NCBI GenBank assembly: GCA_036362985.1
Contig: JAYGXS010000004.1
Coordinates: forward strand, 11,824,930-11,888,929
DNA: 64,000 bases
Reading direction: 5' to 3'
DNA from: Ligula intestinalis
Lineage: Eukaryota > Platyhelminthes > Cestoda > Diphyllobothriidea > Diphyllobothriidae
How positions within the stretch are numbered: position 1 is the stretch's first letter; every line of letters begins with the position of its first letter. The position numbers were made by a program, and so were the translations under genes. This document shows positions 10,211-21,604 of this stretch, in pieces. The notes under the pieces were generated by a model. That model was not told where the DNA came from. It was given only the letters and a program-made list of their open reading frames with translations, and did not search any database.

Positions 10211-12962
10211 AAGTCACTTTAAGTCACTTTATTAAGAGAAGAAGTCTTTCGCCCTTGAGCTCCCTATTCATAACCAAAATCGCATGATAGGACCACCGTA
10301 ACAATAGTAAATAATACAAATATACAAATGTAGGCTTAACATTAGTGATAAGTGTGAGCCAGTTACAAGGTGCTGCTACTGACACTTTGTTCATTATATC
10401 TGCCACAGTTTCTCAGCAAATGAGAATCAAGTTTGTGTTTAAAAATGTCAACAGTATCTGAGAGGACCACATCTTCCGGGAGTCCGTTTCACGCTCCAAT
10501 GACCCTCTGCGAGAAGGCGTTTCGTTGAACGTCGATACTGGCCGGTTTCCTCTGTAGTTTGAAAGGATGACCTCGCAGATGGTCAGTCCGAGCCAATTCG
10601 AAGAAATCATCAAATTCTAGGGCGTTGTCTTGGCCTCTAACAATTCGGTAGGTTTGTATGAGGTCCCCGCGGAGTTGCCTATACTTGAGAGGGAAAAGAT
10701 CAAAGTTTGGTCAGTCTGTCTTCATAAGGCAGATGACCAAGATTCTTGACCATATTCGTAGCCCTCGCCTGCACTCGTTTCAGGTGCAGGTAATCCTTCT
10801 TGAACCACGGACGCTAGGCCTGGACAGCATACTCCAAGTGTGACCGAACAAACGCTCCGTAGGTTTTCCTGAAGAGCTCCTTGACAATGTTGACGAATCC
10901 CCGCTTATTGCAAACAGCACCTGTGTCGCGCTTTTAGCTGCCTTTACAAACTGAGCAGATGGTTTTAGTGAGGAATTTATTAGAACACCGAGATCCTTTT
11001 GTTCGTTCACATTTGAAAGCGGGTGCCCATCGAGGAGGTATTGGAAGGAATCGTTCTCCTCATCAGTCCTTCTAGTGCGGAGTCTTAAAACCACACAGTT
11101 ACTAATGTTGAAGTTTAAAAGCCAACGAGCAGACCAGCAGCTAAGTCGATTGAGACTGTCTTGAAGCGCTTTCCTATCGGCGTCAGACCTGATGGTTCTC
11201 CAGAGTTTGACGTCGTCGGCAAACATGACAGCGCTGCAACCCAGGTCGTTGACACAGTCGTTGATATAGATAAGGAAGAGCAAGGGCCCTAAGACAGAGC
11301 CTTGGGGATGCCACTCAGAACAGATGTAGGGTTTGACTTTGAGTCACCGATGCACACAGTTTGCGATCGCCCTGTGAGAAAATCTTTGATCCATGCCAGC
11401 AGGTTTCCTTTTATGCCAATTTCTGACAATTTATACATTAGACGCTTATGTGGGACGCTGTCGAATACCTTCTTGAAGTCCGTATAGATGACGTCAACCT
11501 TACCATCTTCATCTAGTGCGCGAGTCCACTGCTCAGTGGAGATTAGAAGGCTGGAAAGGCAAGAATGGTTCTTTCTGAAGCCGTTTTGGAGCCCTGACAG
11601 TAGGTTGTTCTCCTCCAAGAACTCCATTGTCGTCTTCTTAATTATCGTTTCCATCACCTTACAGCAAATGCAAGTTAGGCTGACGGGCTGGTAATTGTTG
11701 ACCTTCGTTTGGGCTCCGCCCTTGTATATCGGGTAAATATTTGCCATTTTCCATTCAGATGGCAGTTTTCCTAGTTCAAATGAAGAACGAAAGATATGTG
11801 CTAGGGGCTCCGAGAGTTCGCTTGCCAATTCTTTCAAGAACTTGGCTGGTATATTGTCTTGACCGGATGACTTTGCTTCTTTGAGGCTCTGCAGCTCCCT
11901 CTCAACTACATATGTTGGAAATAGTAGAGAATGAAGTGCTGGACCGGCGTTTGCAACAGCACTGTTGGCATTATCAAAATGAAGCTCGGTTTCCCTAGTG
12001 AATACTGAGGCAAAGAACCGGCTACAGTACTCGGCTTTCTCATCATTCTCAACGACTTCTCCGCCATCATCATTCTTAAGTACTGTGACAGGATCCTTGT
12101 TTTTTAATCTTCTGTTAATAAAGCGGAATAGAATTTTGGGCTTTTCTTCGGCCTGTTGGAGGATTGTTGCTTCATAGTTTTTCCTGGCCTGGCGAATTGA
12201 TTTTTTTACTGCATTTCTTTGGCGTCGGAATTCCTGGAGATGTACTGGCGACCCAGTTTTCCTGAATAACTTCCATTTCCTATTCTTCTTCTTCAGTTGC
12301 CTGTTAAGGTCTCTCGTCAACCAGGCAGGACGACTAGTCGTCTTGTGCACGTTGACCGGACAAAAGCGCTTAAGCAGATCTAATGCAACCCTCTTGAGTG
12401 ATCTCCAATCCTCCTCCAGATCCCCCTTGAGTAGGCAGTCCCAATTCACGGTCGATAGTGCATTTTTCATTGAATTGAAATCTGCCTTCCATATGCTTGG
12501 CTGGTCCTCCGTTTTCCTCAGCCGTTGAGTATGGAGTGAGTAATCCCACATTAGCGTCGTATGATAACTCTTACCGAGCGAAGCATTTGAATGCACTTCA
12601 TCTATGTAGGACGAATCCTTCGTGAAAATGAGATCCAAACAAGTAGCCCGCTGGTTTTCTCGAAATCTGGTTATGCCCTTAACGTTCTGAACTAGAGACA
12701 GGTCAAGCGTGAGATCCATTAATTTGGAACTGAAGGAAGTTGACGCCGCCTCAACTGTCAGGTTGTTCCATTCAATTGCAGGGGCGTTGAAGTCACCAAC
12801 GATAAGTACCTCCTGGTGGCTAGCAGCTTCTTTCACCAGACCAAGGAGTGAGTCGTCGGCTCCGCTCAGAATGTTTGGTGGCCGGTTAACGGCCAGGAAT
12901 TCAAGGTTCTGTGAATTCGCCTTCTTGATCTGTAAACAGACGGACTCATACTCCCGTTTCAT
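10211..12962 (-). mobile_element. CR1-clade (SR1-like) LINE, 5'-truncated
   Basis: Minus strand: endonuclease C-terminal part (IVGDFNAPAIEW, then FTKDSSYIDEV), linker, RT with YTDFKKVFDSVPHKRL, FADDVKLW at about 11235, and a well-preserved C-terminal region (VQARATNMVKNLGHLPYEDR, LFPLKYRQLRGDLIQTYRI). The 3' end at 10211-10230 consists of two tandem copies of AAAGTGACTT, the short terminal repeat expected for CR1 elements. The 5' end stops inside the endonuclease at a junction with LINE A sequence. Confidence 0.88.
11289..12962 (-). pseudogene. CR1 endonuclease-RT ORF, N-terminal 557 codons
   Basis: A long open frame of 557 codons carries endonuclease motif GDFNAP (residues about 57-62), a basic linker, and RT motifs up to LSGIPKALS. 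The next frame (11283-10780) resumes at MLFLIYINDC and includes FADD, so a single indel near 11285-11300 separates two otherwise healthy halves at the QGSVLGPLLF position. It is among the best-preserved retroelement ORFs in the window. An N-terminal endonuclease part is missing by truncation. Confidence 0.85.
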
Positions 12963-13142
12963 CTAAGCATTTCGTCATTTTCAAGAGATGTCTGCTTTAT
13001 TTCAGTCATCCTCCCGCACAATAAAAAGCTGTAATTGGCTGTGTCTATAATCCCCCATGTTATTCTGGTAATGAAAGTGCACTATGCGAACTGTTTGCAA
13101 AAGTTGCAGAAGCTGAAGTTGATGTCAAAATAATCATAGGTG
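12953..13142 (+). mobile_element. LINE A endonuclease fragment, duplicate of 15238-15444
   Basis: This segment is almost identical to 15238-15444 of LINE A copy 2 (endonuclease region ending GDFNLPD). Its left end overlaps the truncated 5' end of the CR1 element through shared TCCCGTTTCATCT. Its right end switches to Penelope-related sequence after CCAGACA. Confidence 0.8.
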
Positions 13143-13179
13143 ATTTTAATCTGCCAGACATTATTTATTTATTTTTGAC

Positions 13180-13590
13180 AGGTCGATGAATCGATTGACT
13201 GAATTCTAATCCGAGACTCAGGGTTCAATCACGTTTTGGCCCGTCTTGCTGCCGGTGTGGACGATTATCTTCGCAGCTGTGAAGTTAAACGCGTGACCCG
13301 TCTCCTAGGCGTGGGCCGTCACTTGTGACAAAGCATCAGCCCGTCTGACAGCCAGCTTGTTTTCATATATACGTGAACCAAGGGTGCATTCATTTTCCCC
13401 TTTACAGTTACAAGGGCGGCATAAGCATAGCATGCGAAATACTACACCCGATTGTTCATTTGTTTTCAGCCGGTCTTTTATTTTCATAACCCGCTTGCGC
13501 ATGGTAGCCTTGGGTCTGACTGAAATTCCAACATATGCTCCTGCAGCGATGTGCAATACGATTTATCAAGAAATTGATGTGTGTCCTGCT
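13180..13590 (-). mobile_element. Penelope-like element fragment, GIY-YIG end
   Basis: Minus-strand frame 13556-13305 reads KATMRKRVMKIKDRLKTNEQ, then GVVFRMLCL, CKGENECTLGSRIYENKL and VRRADALSQV, which aligns with the intact endonuclease end at 51850-52158 (GVVYRIPCLNC, YTGQTGRMLGSRIHE). The family's GIY-YIG endonuclease domain is thus recognisable, but its YTGQTGR core is replaced by CKGENEC, so activity is unlikely. Confidence 0.75.
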
Positions 13591-13743
13591 TGTTGATTGC
13601 CCCTGTCACCTATGAAATTGCAAGGCACTGATTGAGGAAGTGAGAAAAAAGGGTTTCCAACTCTTCGGATATTTAGAAGCCGAGAACCTTGGAAAGACGA
13701 TCTCAGCTTTTATTTTCTACCGGCAGGCCAAGTAAGTTGAGTT

Positions 13744-14975
13744 TTGGAGAGAAAACTTAATAAGTTGGAACCAAAAAGCTCTGACATGGTCCACAACTTC
13801 TCCTCCAAACAACAAGCAGAACAGCATTTACACGTTGTACTGCACGAAGCCTGTTTTAACGCTATTGATGCCCACCCAGTTGACTTCAATGCTGAAATAA
13901 CAGCGATTCTGATGAGAGCTGCAGCAAGTAACTATGCAAAACACTCAGTCCGACAACATGTGACCTCCTTGCTGATGGCTCACAAACCATACCAATGCAC
14001 TTCGAAAAGTAGTTAGAAAGTAATGAGGGAACAGGAAAACGATGACAGTAGCAACATCTTGCTTGCTTATATGGAATCGTTAACAGTAGTGCTAACCTGA
14101 TAACGCTACAATGAGAAATATAACACTCGTCTTGACGACACAGTTTTTTTAAGACCACCAGTGAACTTACAAGCCGAACCAGCATCCGACCGACTAACTA
14201 AAATACTAACAGAATACCGGCGCATGAATGTCATCACGGTGAAAGAGTTGCTCCAAATAAAAGTAACGGACACAGCTTAGACTTGATTCTATGGTCTGCC
14301 AAAAATCCACAAACCAAATGTCCCACTTTGGCCTGTCGTTGCTGTTAAATGGAACCCTACCTATTTTACCAAATCTGGCGCATGAAGGCTTGCGCAAAAG
14401 ACTTTTAGAGGCACATTATGAGGCCTGAAGCCCATTCAAAATAAAACATATCACGATGTTATTCGAATTTTCCCAAAACATACTTTTCCTTCGCTGGAGA
14501 AACCTAAAAACTTATCAAAAGCATTACGATTGGCATCCCGATATCCGGTTCAGTGGCAGGACTGGTCCGCAAGAGCTAGTAAACACCGTTATCACCTTCT
14601 TCTGGCGTCTTTACATTGACGACACACTTGCTATCATCAAAAAGAAGAGGTTTTAAAGTCTTCACCATTTGCTCACTGGAATCTTTCCATGTATAAAATT
14701 CACAAGGGACGAAGAACAAGAGCAGAATCCGCCTTTCCTTATTTCCCTAGTCAAGAGAACGCTCAACTGTGGATTTAAGACGATGCTATACAGGAATCAA
14801 CGAAAATAAAAACAACTTCTTAGTTTTCACAGCAAAGATCCATTTGCTCACAAGCGGAGCTCTGACAAAAAAACACCCTTAAAGCGGACTCAAACCCAGT
14901 TCAGCAGGTCGAAGAAACACATACGCAAGTTCCGATATATCCGCAACCAATTTACGCGTAATGGTTATCCAAATA
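13744..14975 (+). mobile_element. Penelope-like element fragment, reverse transcriptase
   Basis: Plus-strand blocks typical of Penelope RTs appear in order: FNAIDAHPVDFNAE (about 13857), YGLPKIHKPNVPL (about 14292), FWRLYIDDTLAIIKKK (14602-14649, the catalytic YxDDT), and RNQFTRNGYPN at the end. Several stops and frameshifts are present. The endonuclease piece just upstream is on the opposite strand, so this is not one intact element. It ends where LINE A copy 2 begins. Confidence 0.82.
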
Positions 14976-14984
14976 CTGATGAGC

Positions 14985-16537
14985 GTAACCTGCATCTCAG
15001 GGATACGCTCAGTATAGTTTCTCTGAATGCGAGATCAGTTGTAAATAAAATGACAGAGCCCAGAACAGTAGCTTTTGAGCTTGATCCAGATGTTATTTGT
15101 AGCACTGAATCTTGGCCTCACTCTCTTATCTCTGACTCAACGCTCGCTATAGATAATTTTAGTTTGTACCGACAAGACCACATTGAAAAACGTGGTGGTG
15201 GTTGCCTTCTTTATATCAAATCATCTTTTGTACATTTCCCGTTTCATCTGAGCATTTTGTCATTTTCAAGAGATGTCTGCTTTATTTCAGTCATCCTCCC
15301 GCACAATAAAAAGCTGTAATTGGCTGTGTCTATAATCCCCCATGTTATTCTGGTAATGAAAGTGCGCTATGCGAACTGTTTGCAAAAGTTGCAGAAGCTG
15401 AAGTTGATGTCAAAATAATCATAGGTGATTTTAATCTGCCAGACGTTGACTGGGAGGCAAAAACTTGTCCGCCAAAATTTCAGAAATCGATCGAAACTAT
15501 TAACTTTGCAAACATGTCACAACTGGTCAGTTCAGTGACTAGAAATGTGAGCATATAAGATTTTATTTTTAAAAATAACGTCCACCCTCTCTTTATGAAT
15601 TTTCATCGTGATCTCTTCACAAGTGACCACGCATTAATTCAGTGTTGTTTTCCAGTCTCTCTTTAAAAAAGGCCTGAGGTAAAATGCAATAACCTCGATT
15701 GTGCTAAAGCAAACCTTGAAATCATAATTGACTTCGTAAGTACTCTAGATTGGCATACTATTTTTCAACTAATGATCCAATCTTTTTCAATGAACTTTTA
15801 CAAAACCGTAAAAAATTCAGACTTCTATCCCACTTAAGCCTATTAAATCAAATTCAGCTTCCTCTTCCGTTCCACATTTTCTCCAAAATAGACTTGAAAA
15901 ATTACGGAAGCAACTTAAGGATCCATCTAATAGTTCTTTGTCGGTGCGCTTAAGGATAGCGCAAATATTTGAATTAGCGGTAAAAATAAGGCTTGCACGA
16001 GATAGGCGTAGAGAGTCCCTGGCACTAAATGATGCTAACTCTTCCAAATCCGTTGCTCAAGTCTTCCGTTTTCGGTCATCCGCTAAGCTTCAGAAAGTCA
16101 TTCCGCCTTTACTCGATAGAAGTAATCATTTTGTTGCAGAGGATTTGGCCGAAGCAGAAATGTCAAATTCCTTCTTCGCCAAGTTCTTTACAATTGAGAC
16201 TAGTCCAACACCCGAAATACCGCTGATGTGTAATGCAAATCTCACTTCAATTGATTTCTCACCTACAAGAATTCATAAAGAAATAACGCGCCTCAACAAT
16301 TCACATTCAGTCGGGACGGACAGCATTCCAAACTCATTTATCAAGCAATTAAGAGATTTTCCTCCTTCACTGAGCAAATTATTTACAATATTTCTCGAAA
16401 ACGGTTTTTCCCTTACATCATTCCCGGATGGGGAAGAAGAGGAGACGATTCCTGATTCTTGGAAAACTTCTAGTGTAATTCCAGTTTTTAAATCTGGTTC
16501 CAGATTTGACATTAAAAAATTATTGCGGTGTTCATAA
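14985..16537 (+). mobile_element. LINE family A, copy 2
   Basis: The copy starts in the endonuclease at VSLNARSVVNKM (about 15016), with VICSTESWPHSLISD and RGGGCLLYIKSS following. It runs through GDFNLPDVDW (about 15425) and a linker and stops in the RT N-terminal region (VIPVFKSGSRFDI). The abrupt end at LLRCS / GTTCATAAA joins LINE family C. Frameshifts near 15555 and 15670 break the frame. Confidence 0.83.
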
Positions 16538-16549
16538 AAGTGACTAGAA

Positions 16550-19218
16550 CCACTTTCAGTGTCATACTTAGACGCACTTGGGAGTTCAGACCATCTTACA
16601 ATTGTTAGTGAACTAGAACTGGAGGCGGATAAAACATTTTCCCAAATGTATAGTCTTTATCATGACTTCCGATCAGCAAACACGGCTGACCTACTGGCAC
16701 ATCTAAACGCCCTCGACTGGTCTGAATTTTTCCAATGTTTGGATGTAAATGTTTGTACCGGTGCACTGTACAAAGTGCTGGATCCACTTATCCTCCACTT
16801 TGTCTCCCGTAAGAAAGTAATACATGTCAAGGATGAAATGTAACTTTCTCTGTCTTTTCGTCGTAGGCTGCGTAAACTCTCTCGTCATTTGCATCGGCAA
16901 AACGACACTTACGTTCTGCCCTTGATCACACTGATCTTTGAGCAGGCTAACAAGCTCTCCGAAGAAAAGCAGATAGCCGATGAGGCCCACTTTGCTGAAA
17001 ATCATTCACTTAATGTTGCGAAACTCTTTTCGCGTACAGTAAACGCGCAGGGGAAAACGCAACACCCCATACTTCAAGATGCTTTAGGAAACCCCATAGC
17101 TGACGCTAAGTTGACCGCCGATTGCTTCAATGCGTTCCTATCCAAAACGTTTAGTGAAAGCTCGTTCGCTGCACCTCCGGTTATCCAGGCTTGGATGGGT
17201 GCCATACTCGAAACCATAAGTTTTACCGTCTGGGATGTGACTGTAGCCATTCGTCGTTATCGTCAATCCTATAGTCCAGGACCAGATGGCGTCCCAGTTA
17301 GCCTTCTAAAAGCTGAAGTGAATGATATCTTTCCGTCTATTCTTTGTAAGGTATTTAAGCTTGCTCTTGAGAGCGAAACCTTTCCTTCGTTGTGGAAGGA
17401 ATCGCACATAATACCTATTCGCAAGCATGGCCTATCGACGACATTGGACAACTTTAGGCAAATAAATACACTTCCCGCAGCCTCGAAGATCTTGGAGACC
17501 TTAATAAAAAAGATGATGCTTCACTTGACAGAGAAAAACCTGCTCAATACAGCTCAACATGGCTTTCTTCAGAAACTATCTTGTGACACCTGTCAGCTCT
17601 CTTTATTTGACTATGTGCTGCAAGCTAGAGACAGCGGTTTTGCCACTTATAGCGTCTATTTTGATTTTACTAAGGCCTTTGATCGGGTCGATCATAGACT
17701 TCTCCTTCTGAAACTGGCCTTCTTCGGAATAGGTAGCAAGCCTCTGAACTTCATATTGTCCTATTTGGATGCTCGCACACAACGAGTAAAAATTTCCAAT
17801 GTTATCTCCAACCCCACGCATGTGAGGAGTGGAGTTATACAGGGTAGTGCACTGGGTCTGCTCCTATTTTGCCTGTTTGTCAATGGCGTTTCAGATTGTT
17901 TTCAGTATGGCAGACCCTTCATGTACGCTGATGATTTAAAAGTCGCTTATCGATATAAACCGGCAGATCACAAAATCGTGCTCGAGCTGATAAAAAAGGA
18001 TCTTCAGGCCTTCGCCCAGTGGTGTTGCACATGGCGCCTCACCCTTTCATGGCACACATGTTCCGTTATGGTTGTTGGCGACGATCATCAACCGGAATTA
18101 AGCATTGACGGCCATGAAACTAAATGTCCCAGGAGTAATCAAGGATTTGGGCATATCCTACTCTAATAGTCTCAATTTGTCAGAGCACTGTGCCCTGATA
18201 GTCTCAAACGCACGCCGAACAACCGGATTTATCCTTAGAAATTTTAAGACTATCAATGTTAGAACTAGCCTTTATAATATGTACGTGAGACCTAGTCTTG
18301 AATACTGCTCGCCCCTATTCAGTTTTCTGCGCACTAGTGAACGGAAAAAAATAGAATCGGTGCAGCACTTCTTCACTAGAAGATTTTTCACTACAGAACA
18401 CCGTAACTTAATCTACCAACAAAGGTGCGAACTTATAAAGCTGGATCCCCTATGGCTTCGTCGATTGCAGAAGGGTCTTTTTTTTACTGTTTAAACTTTT
18501 GAATGGTCAAAGCTTTAATCCTATTAGTACAATAAGGCAGCTTGAGCACTCTCGACGCGCCAGTCATCGACACGCATTTTTATTTCTTCCTATGGCACGT
18601 AGAGTTAAGTACCGGCAATTCCTTTCAGTAAATGCCATATAAATCTGGAATAAGCTGCCCAAAAGTATTAAAACCCAGCAAAACTACCCTATGTTTAAGA
18701 GAGCTATAACTAGTTTTCTACATTCAGGACAACTTTCACGAATTGTGGGTGCTGACTCGGTGGAATCTCTCTTTCATTCTGATGGCGTTCGTGGTTTTTG
18801 AACCCCGCCAGACTTCATGCTGAAGATAATGCTGCTGAAGCAGCAGCCCGCAGTCTGCTAACCCTTCAGCCGATAGCGCGCAACTTTTGCCGACAACCAT
18901 TGAAGGAAGACTGAGAACACTGTGTTCTTGTGCCAACCCTCTCCGTATGGAACTAATGTTTTTAAACGATATGAAACAGTTCTCCTGCTGATGAGTCAAC
19001 TCAGCTTACCACTGTACATTTATTCCGTTTGCATCATACCTTTGAAGGGAGGTTTTTTCACTTGAAACAAACTCCCTATCTCGCCCAGTATTGAAACAAC
19101 AAAAAACTGAAACAAAACCAATACTGGCTGCAACATAGGGAGATTTTTGTAGGTTTTTTCCGGCATTACCAACTATTTACAATTGCCTGTAAACTGGCAT
19201 AATAAACATATTATTATT
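16550..19218 (+). mobile_element. LINE family C, 5'-truncated with complete 3' end
   Basis: It opens late in the endonuclease (LGSSDHLTIVSELELEAD at about 16575), continues with the RT ORF, then the C-terminal frame 18105-18494 (YVRPSLEYCSPLF, DPLWLRRLQKGLF) and a 3' UTR. It ends at AATAAACATATTATTATTAA near 19218. The last 780 bases are repeated in inverted orientation at 5754-6574. Confidence 0.85.
16889..18166 (+). pseudogene. LINE C reverse transcriptase ORF (425 codons)
   Basis: The frame holds the RT in order: YSPGPDGVPVSLL, ESHIIPIRKHG, the palm motif YFDFTKAFDRVDHRLLLLKL, VIQGSALGLLLFCLF and the catalytic MYADDLKVAY, followed by thumb sequence. It ends early because of a frameshift near 18110; the C-terminal part continues in the next frame. 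An in-frame stop at about 16841 separates it from the endonuclease. So it is a nearly intact but dead ORF2. Confidence 0.85.
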
Positions 19219-19224
19219 AACTGG

Positions 19225-19484
19225 ATGTCGAAGAGCTGCTTTGCAAAGTATCCTATTTTATTTACAAATGTATGCAGCGTGTCATTTGAGAAGAACTGTT
19301 TGGTCTTTCATCTAAATTCGGCTAAGCTGTGGCTTTTGCAAATATCGTTGGGTAGGGCATTCCATATGATCGCATATCTCGTTGTGTAGAAATTTGATCG
19401 CTGGGCCGTCCTAGCTTGAGTGTTATGAATCGTATGCTGTTTGTTTCTAGTGGGACGGGAACCGTTTTGGTTTGTTAACCTCCC
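19225..19484 (-). mobile_element. LINE family B, C-terminal piece (part 3 of 3)
   Basis: Minus strand reads RLTNQNGSRPTRNKQHTI, then FYTTRYAIIWNALPNDICK and a terminal helix, which is the usual extreme C-terminus of CR1/Jockey-group LINEs. It continues the frame that stops at LSNNIP at 21605, with transposon T2 in between. Its 3' tail meets the tail of LINE C head-on near 19220. Confidence 0.75.
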
Positions 19485-19500
19485 TAAAAACAGGCTATAT
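19485..19500 (+). repeat. T2 left terminal inverted repeat
   Basis: TAAAAACAGGCTATAT, matching the reverse complement of 21589-21604 at 14 of 16 positions. The identical core is AACAGGCTATAT. Confidence 0.7.
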
Positions 19501-19544
19501 CCGCGAATAACGAAATAGCGACATACTGTTGATTGAGCGCTGAT

Positions 19545-19585
19545 TGGCTCAGTGTTCGCTTCCATCTGTGCTCCTATTGGTTAGC
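19545..19585. promoter_or_regulatory. Two CCAAT-type boxes upstream of the T2 gene
   Basis: GATTGGCTC (about 19551) and CTATTGGTTA (about 19575) are two reverse CCAAT boxes about 200 bases before the first ATG of the T2 gene. This is a weak promoter inference from position and motif only. Confidence 0.3.
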
Positions 19586-19763
19586 GTGCCTGGCTTAATG
19601 TGCGAGCGTTTGAGCGAAGCTGCCATTTTGTTTTATCTGCCGTGGCGGACGCACTTTACTCCACTATTTGACTGACCGCCATATTCTGTAATTCTGCGTT
19701 GATATTTGTGTCCAAAATGGTACCGTTTGCGTTTTTCAACTTGTTGTGTTTTAATTGTTGTAT

Positions 19764-21158
19764 TATGTCTGAGCCTTTTTGCAAAAAAACAATATGGAGG
19801 CAGGTTACGAGAGAAACGGCTGAAATTTCGCGCGAAATTAACGAGGAAATCAGGCAATACCGTATTAAGCACGCGAAAGTAGATGATGAGGCCGTACCTG
19901 GTCGGTCTGGTTACCGTACTTCGGGAGAAACTTCTCGCTTACCTTTGGAATGAAACGCCACTACTGTCACCGGTAGGTTACATATACTTACAAACCATTT
20001 TTCCTTCTAGGAGAGTCCCCAAAGGCCTACTCGGGCCGAAATAACACACGAAACCCTCCCAGTTACGGATAGACCGTATACCAATGGTAAGATTCATCCT
20101 CAGTAAGGCAACTTTCAGCATCGAGTCCAATAACGAACAAGAATTTGGAATTTATATTTTTCAGTGCCGGTACGGCACTATCTGTACAAAGTTAATTTCT
20201 AAAAAATAAAAATTCAAAAAAGATTTTGACAATATTTACAAGTAGACGTACAAAGTCGTAATAATGTCAGCCGAAATTGTCCTTTTGGGGCAACATTATG
20301 CAATGTTTTGCAGGTAGTTTTGAACTAAAAACGAAAACTTATGGCAGTTAAATAAACTCTTACAGTGAAAATATAGACAGTGTTCAACGGGCCTCCATGT
20401 TCAAAAAGTGTGTAAGAGAAAAACAATATTATGACCTCTCTGGATGCATTAACAACTTCTGTAAATGCCATCCATCAGAAGTTGGACATGTCGCGCCACG
20501 CCCAACTGTGCCTTATAAAACGAGTTCAGCGGAACTCCAACCGTCTTCAGTTGTTGGAGAGGATGTTAAGCGATGCACCCCATAGCGGAAGTGGACCGGC
20601 CTCCACAAGGACTGCCAATCCCTTACGAGAACCCATTGGCAAACTCTCCCAATTTGAAAAGGTAAACAATATACTGCGGGAACCGGCTTACCATTAACAA
20701 ATGGTATGCTGCTGTTTTATTATTCTTTTTGTAGTAAGCCTCATACCTAAGATGCTTCGGTGGACGTGACACTGAAGATTTTGCGCGCTGCATATACACC
20801 ACTATTTTCGAAGATAGTATAACGGCCGCCGTAAACTTTCAGGGGTGAAAGAAAAAGGCAGCGCTGGGATCCTCGATTTTATATGGACTAATTATAGGTG
20901 AGTTGTCGCGTTTTAACGTGAACGTCTACTTTTTCACATTTATAGATTGAGTGGAAGAAGGACGGGTACAGCTACTCTGAAATGGAGGCCGCGTTTACCT
21001 TACATCTTAGACGGTCCTTGAGCATCATTGAGAAACGCCTGCGAATGAATCCATTCATGCAAACAGCTGATGGTAAAGCTTTCACTTCCACTCTACAGAG
21101 CTTGCTTTTGGACGAAGGTGTAGGCCCTTCAATATCTACTCCAAGACCTGCCATGTAG
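19764..21158 (+). CDS. T2-encoded accessory gene (unrecognised, multi-exon)
   Basis: Exon 1 (19764-19972) starts MSEPFCKKTIWRQVTRETAE. After a one-base frame change near 19880-19892 it continues RPYLVGLVTVLREKLLAYLW. A 38-nt intron (19973-20010) leads to exon 2 (20011-20086; PQRPTRAEITHETL). A later exon (about 20431-20661; LDALTTSVNAIHQKL, then LLERMLSD) ends at AAG|GTAAAC and joins in phase to the last exon (20946-21158; WKKDGYSYSEMEAAF ... STPRPAM). The join between exons 2 and 3 is unresolved; a poor acceptor near 20416 would keep phase. I do not recognise the protein. Its basic start (TIWRQVTRE) resembles that of the T1 accessory gene (TIYKHIQRR). It has no DDE motif. Confidence 0.5.
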
Positions 21159-21236
21159 ACGTGAAACATAAAATCTCATATCAACTCTCATATTTCTTAT
21201 TTTTAGTACTTTACTTTCATATACTTAATAATATTT

Positions 21237-21242
21237 AATAAA
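21237..21242 (+). terminator. Poly(A) signal AATAAA
   Basis: AATAAA lies 79 bases after the TAG of the T2 gene and inside the element, supporting a real transcription unit. Confidence 0.5.
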
Positions 21243-21588
21243 CGTTTCTCAAATTTACCTGACTGTCGTTGTATACCATATGATGTTCGTCTCGGAGTGG
21301 GAGGACGCGAATACGAATATCATTGATGGACCGGTTATTTTCTGCAATGTACGGCGTACTAGCTGATGGTAGGGGGGGCAAGGTAGCACAGCCGCATGTC
21401 TACCAACTTCAGAGGAACCCGGTTAGGTTAATATCGGGCCCCTGCGCAAAGCGGCTAATCCACATTTTCGTCTACATCGCCATATGTCGCCAAGGCGATA
21501 AAGGGGATATATCGAAAGAGCGGACAGTTGCGATATAGCGGCGACATTTGTATCAGGACATGGCGATAAACGGGCTATATTGCCGTTA

Positions 21589-21604
21589 ATATAGCCTGTT
21601 ATAA
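21589..21604 (-). repeat. T2 right terminal inverted repeat
   Basis: ATATAGCCTGTTATAA, inverted partner of 19485-19500. It is preceded by a further inverted GGCTATAT/ATATAGCC pair at 21574-21596. Confidence 0.65.

Larger units (their letters stand above)
19485..21604 (+). mobile_element. DNA transposon T2 (2.1 kb), inverted ends, own small gene
   Basis: The element begins TAAAAACAGGCTATAT (19485-19500) and its other end, read inward on the minus strand, is TTATAACAGGCTATAT (21604-21589): 14 of 16 match. It sits between two adjoining pieces of the LINE B ORF, which shows it is an insertion. The right subterminal region (21480-21585) has many CGATA/GGGCTATAT motifs. It contains one intron-bearing gene and no recognisable transposase, so it is probably moved in trans. 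The superfamily is unknown to me, and no clear target duplication could be read. Confidence 0.7.
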
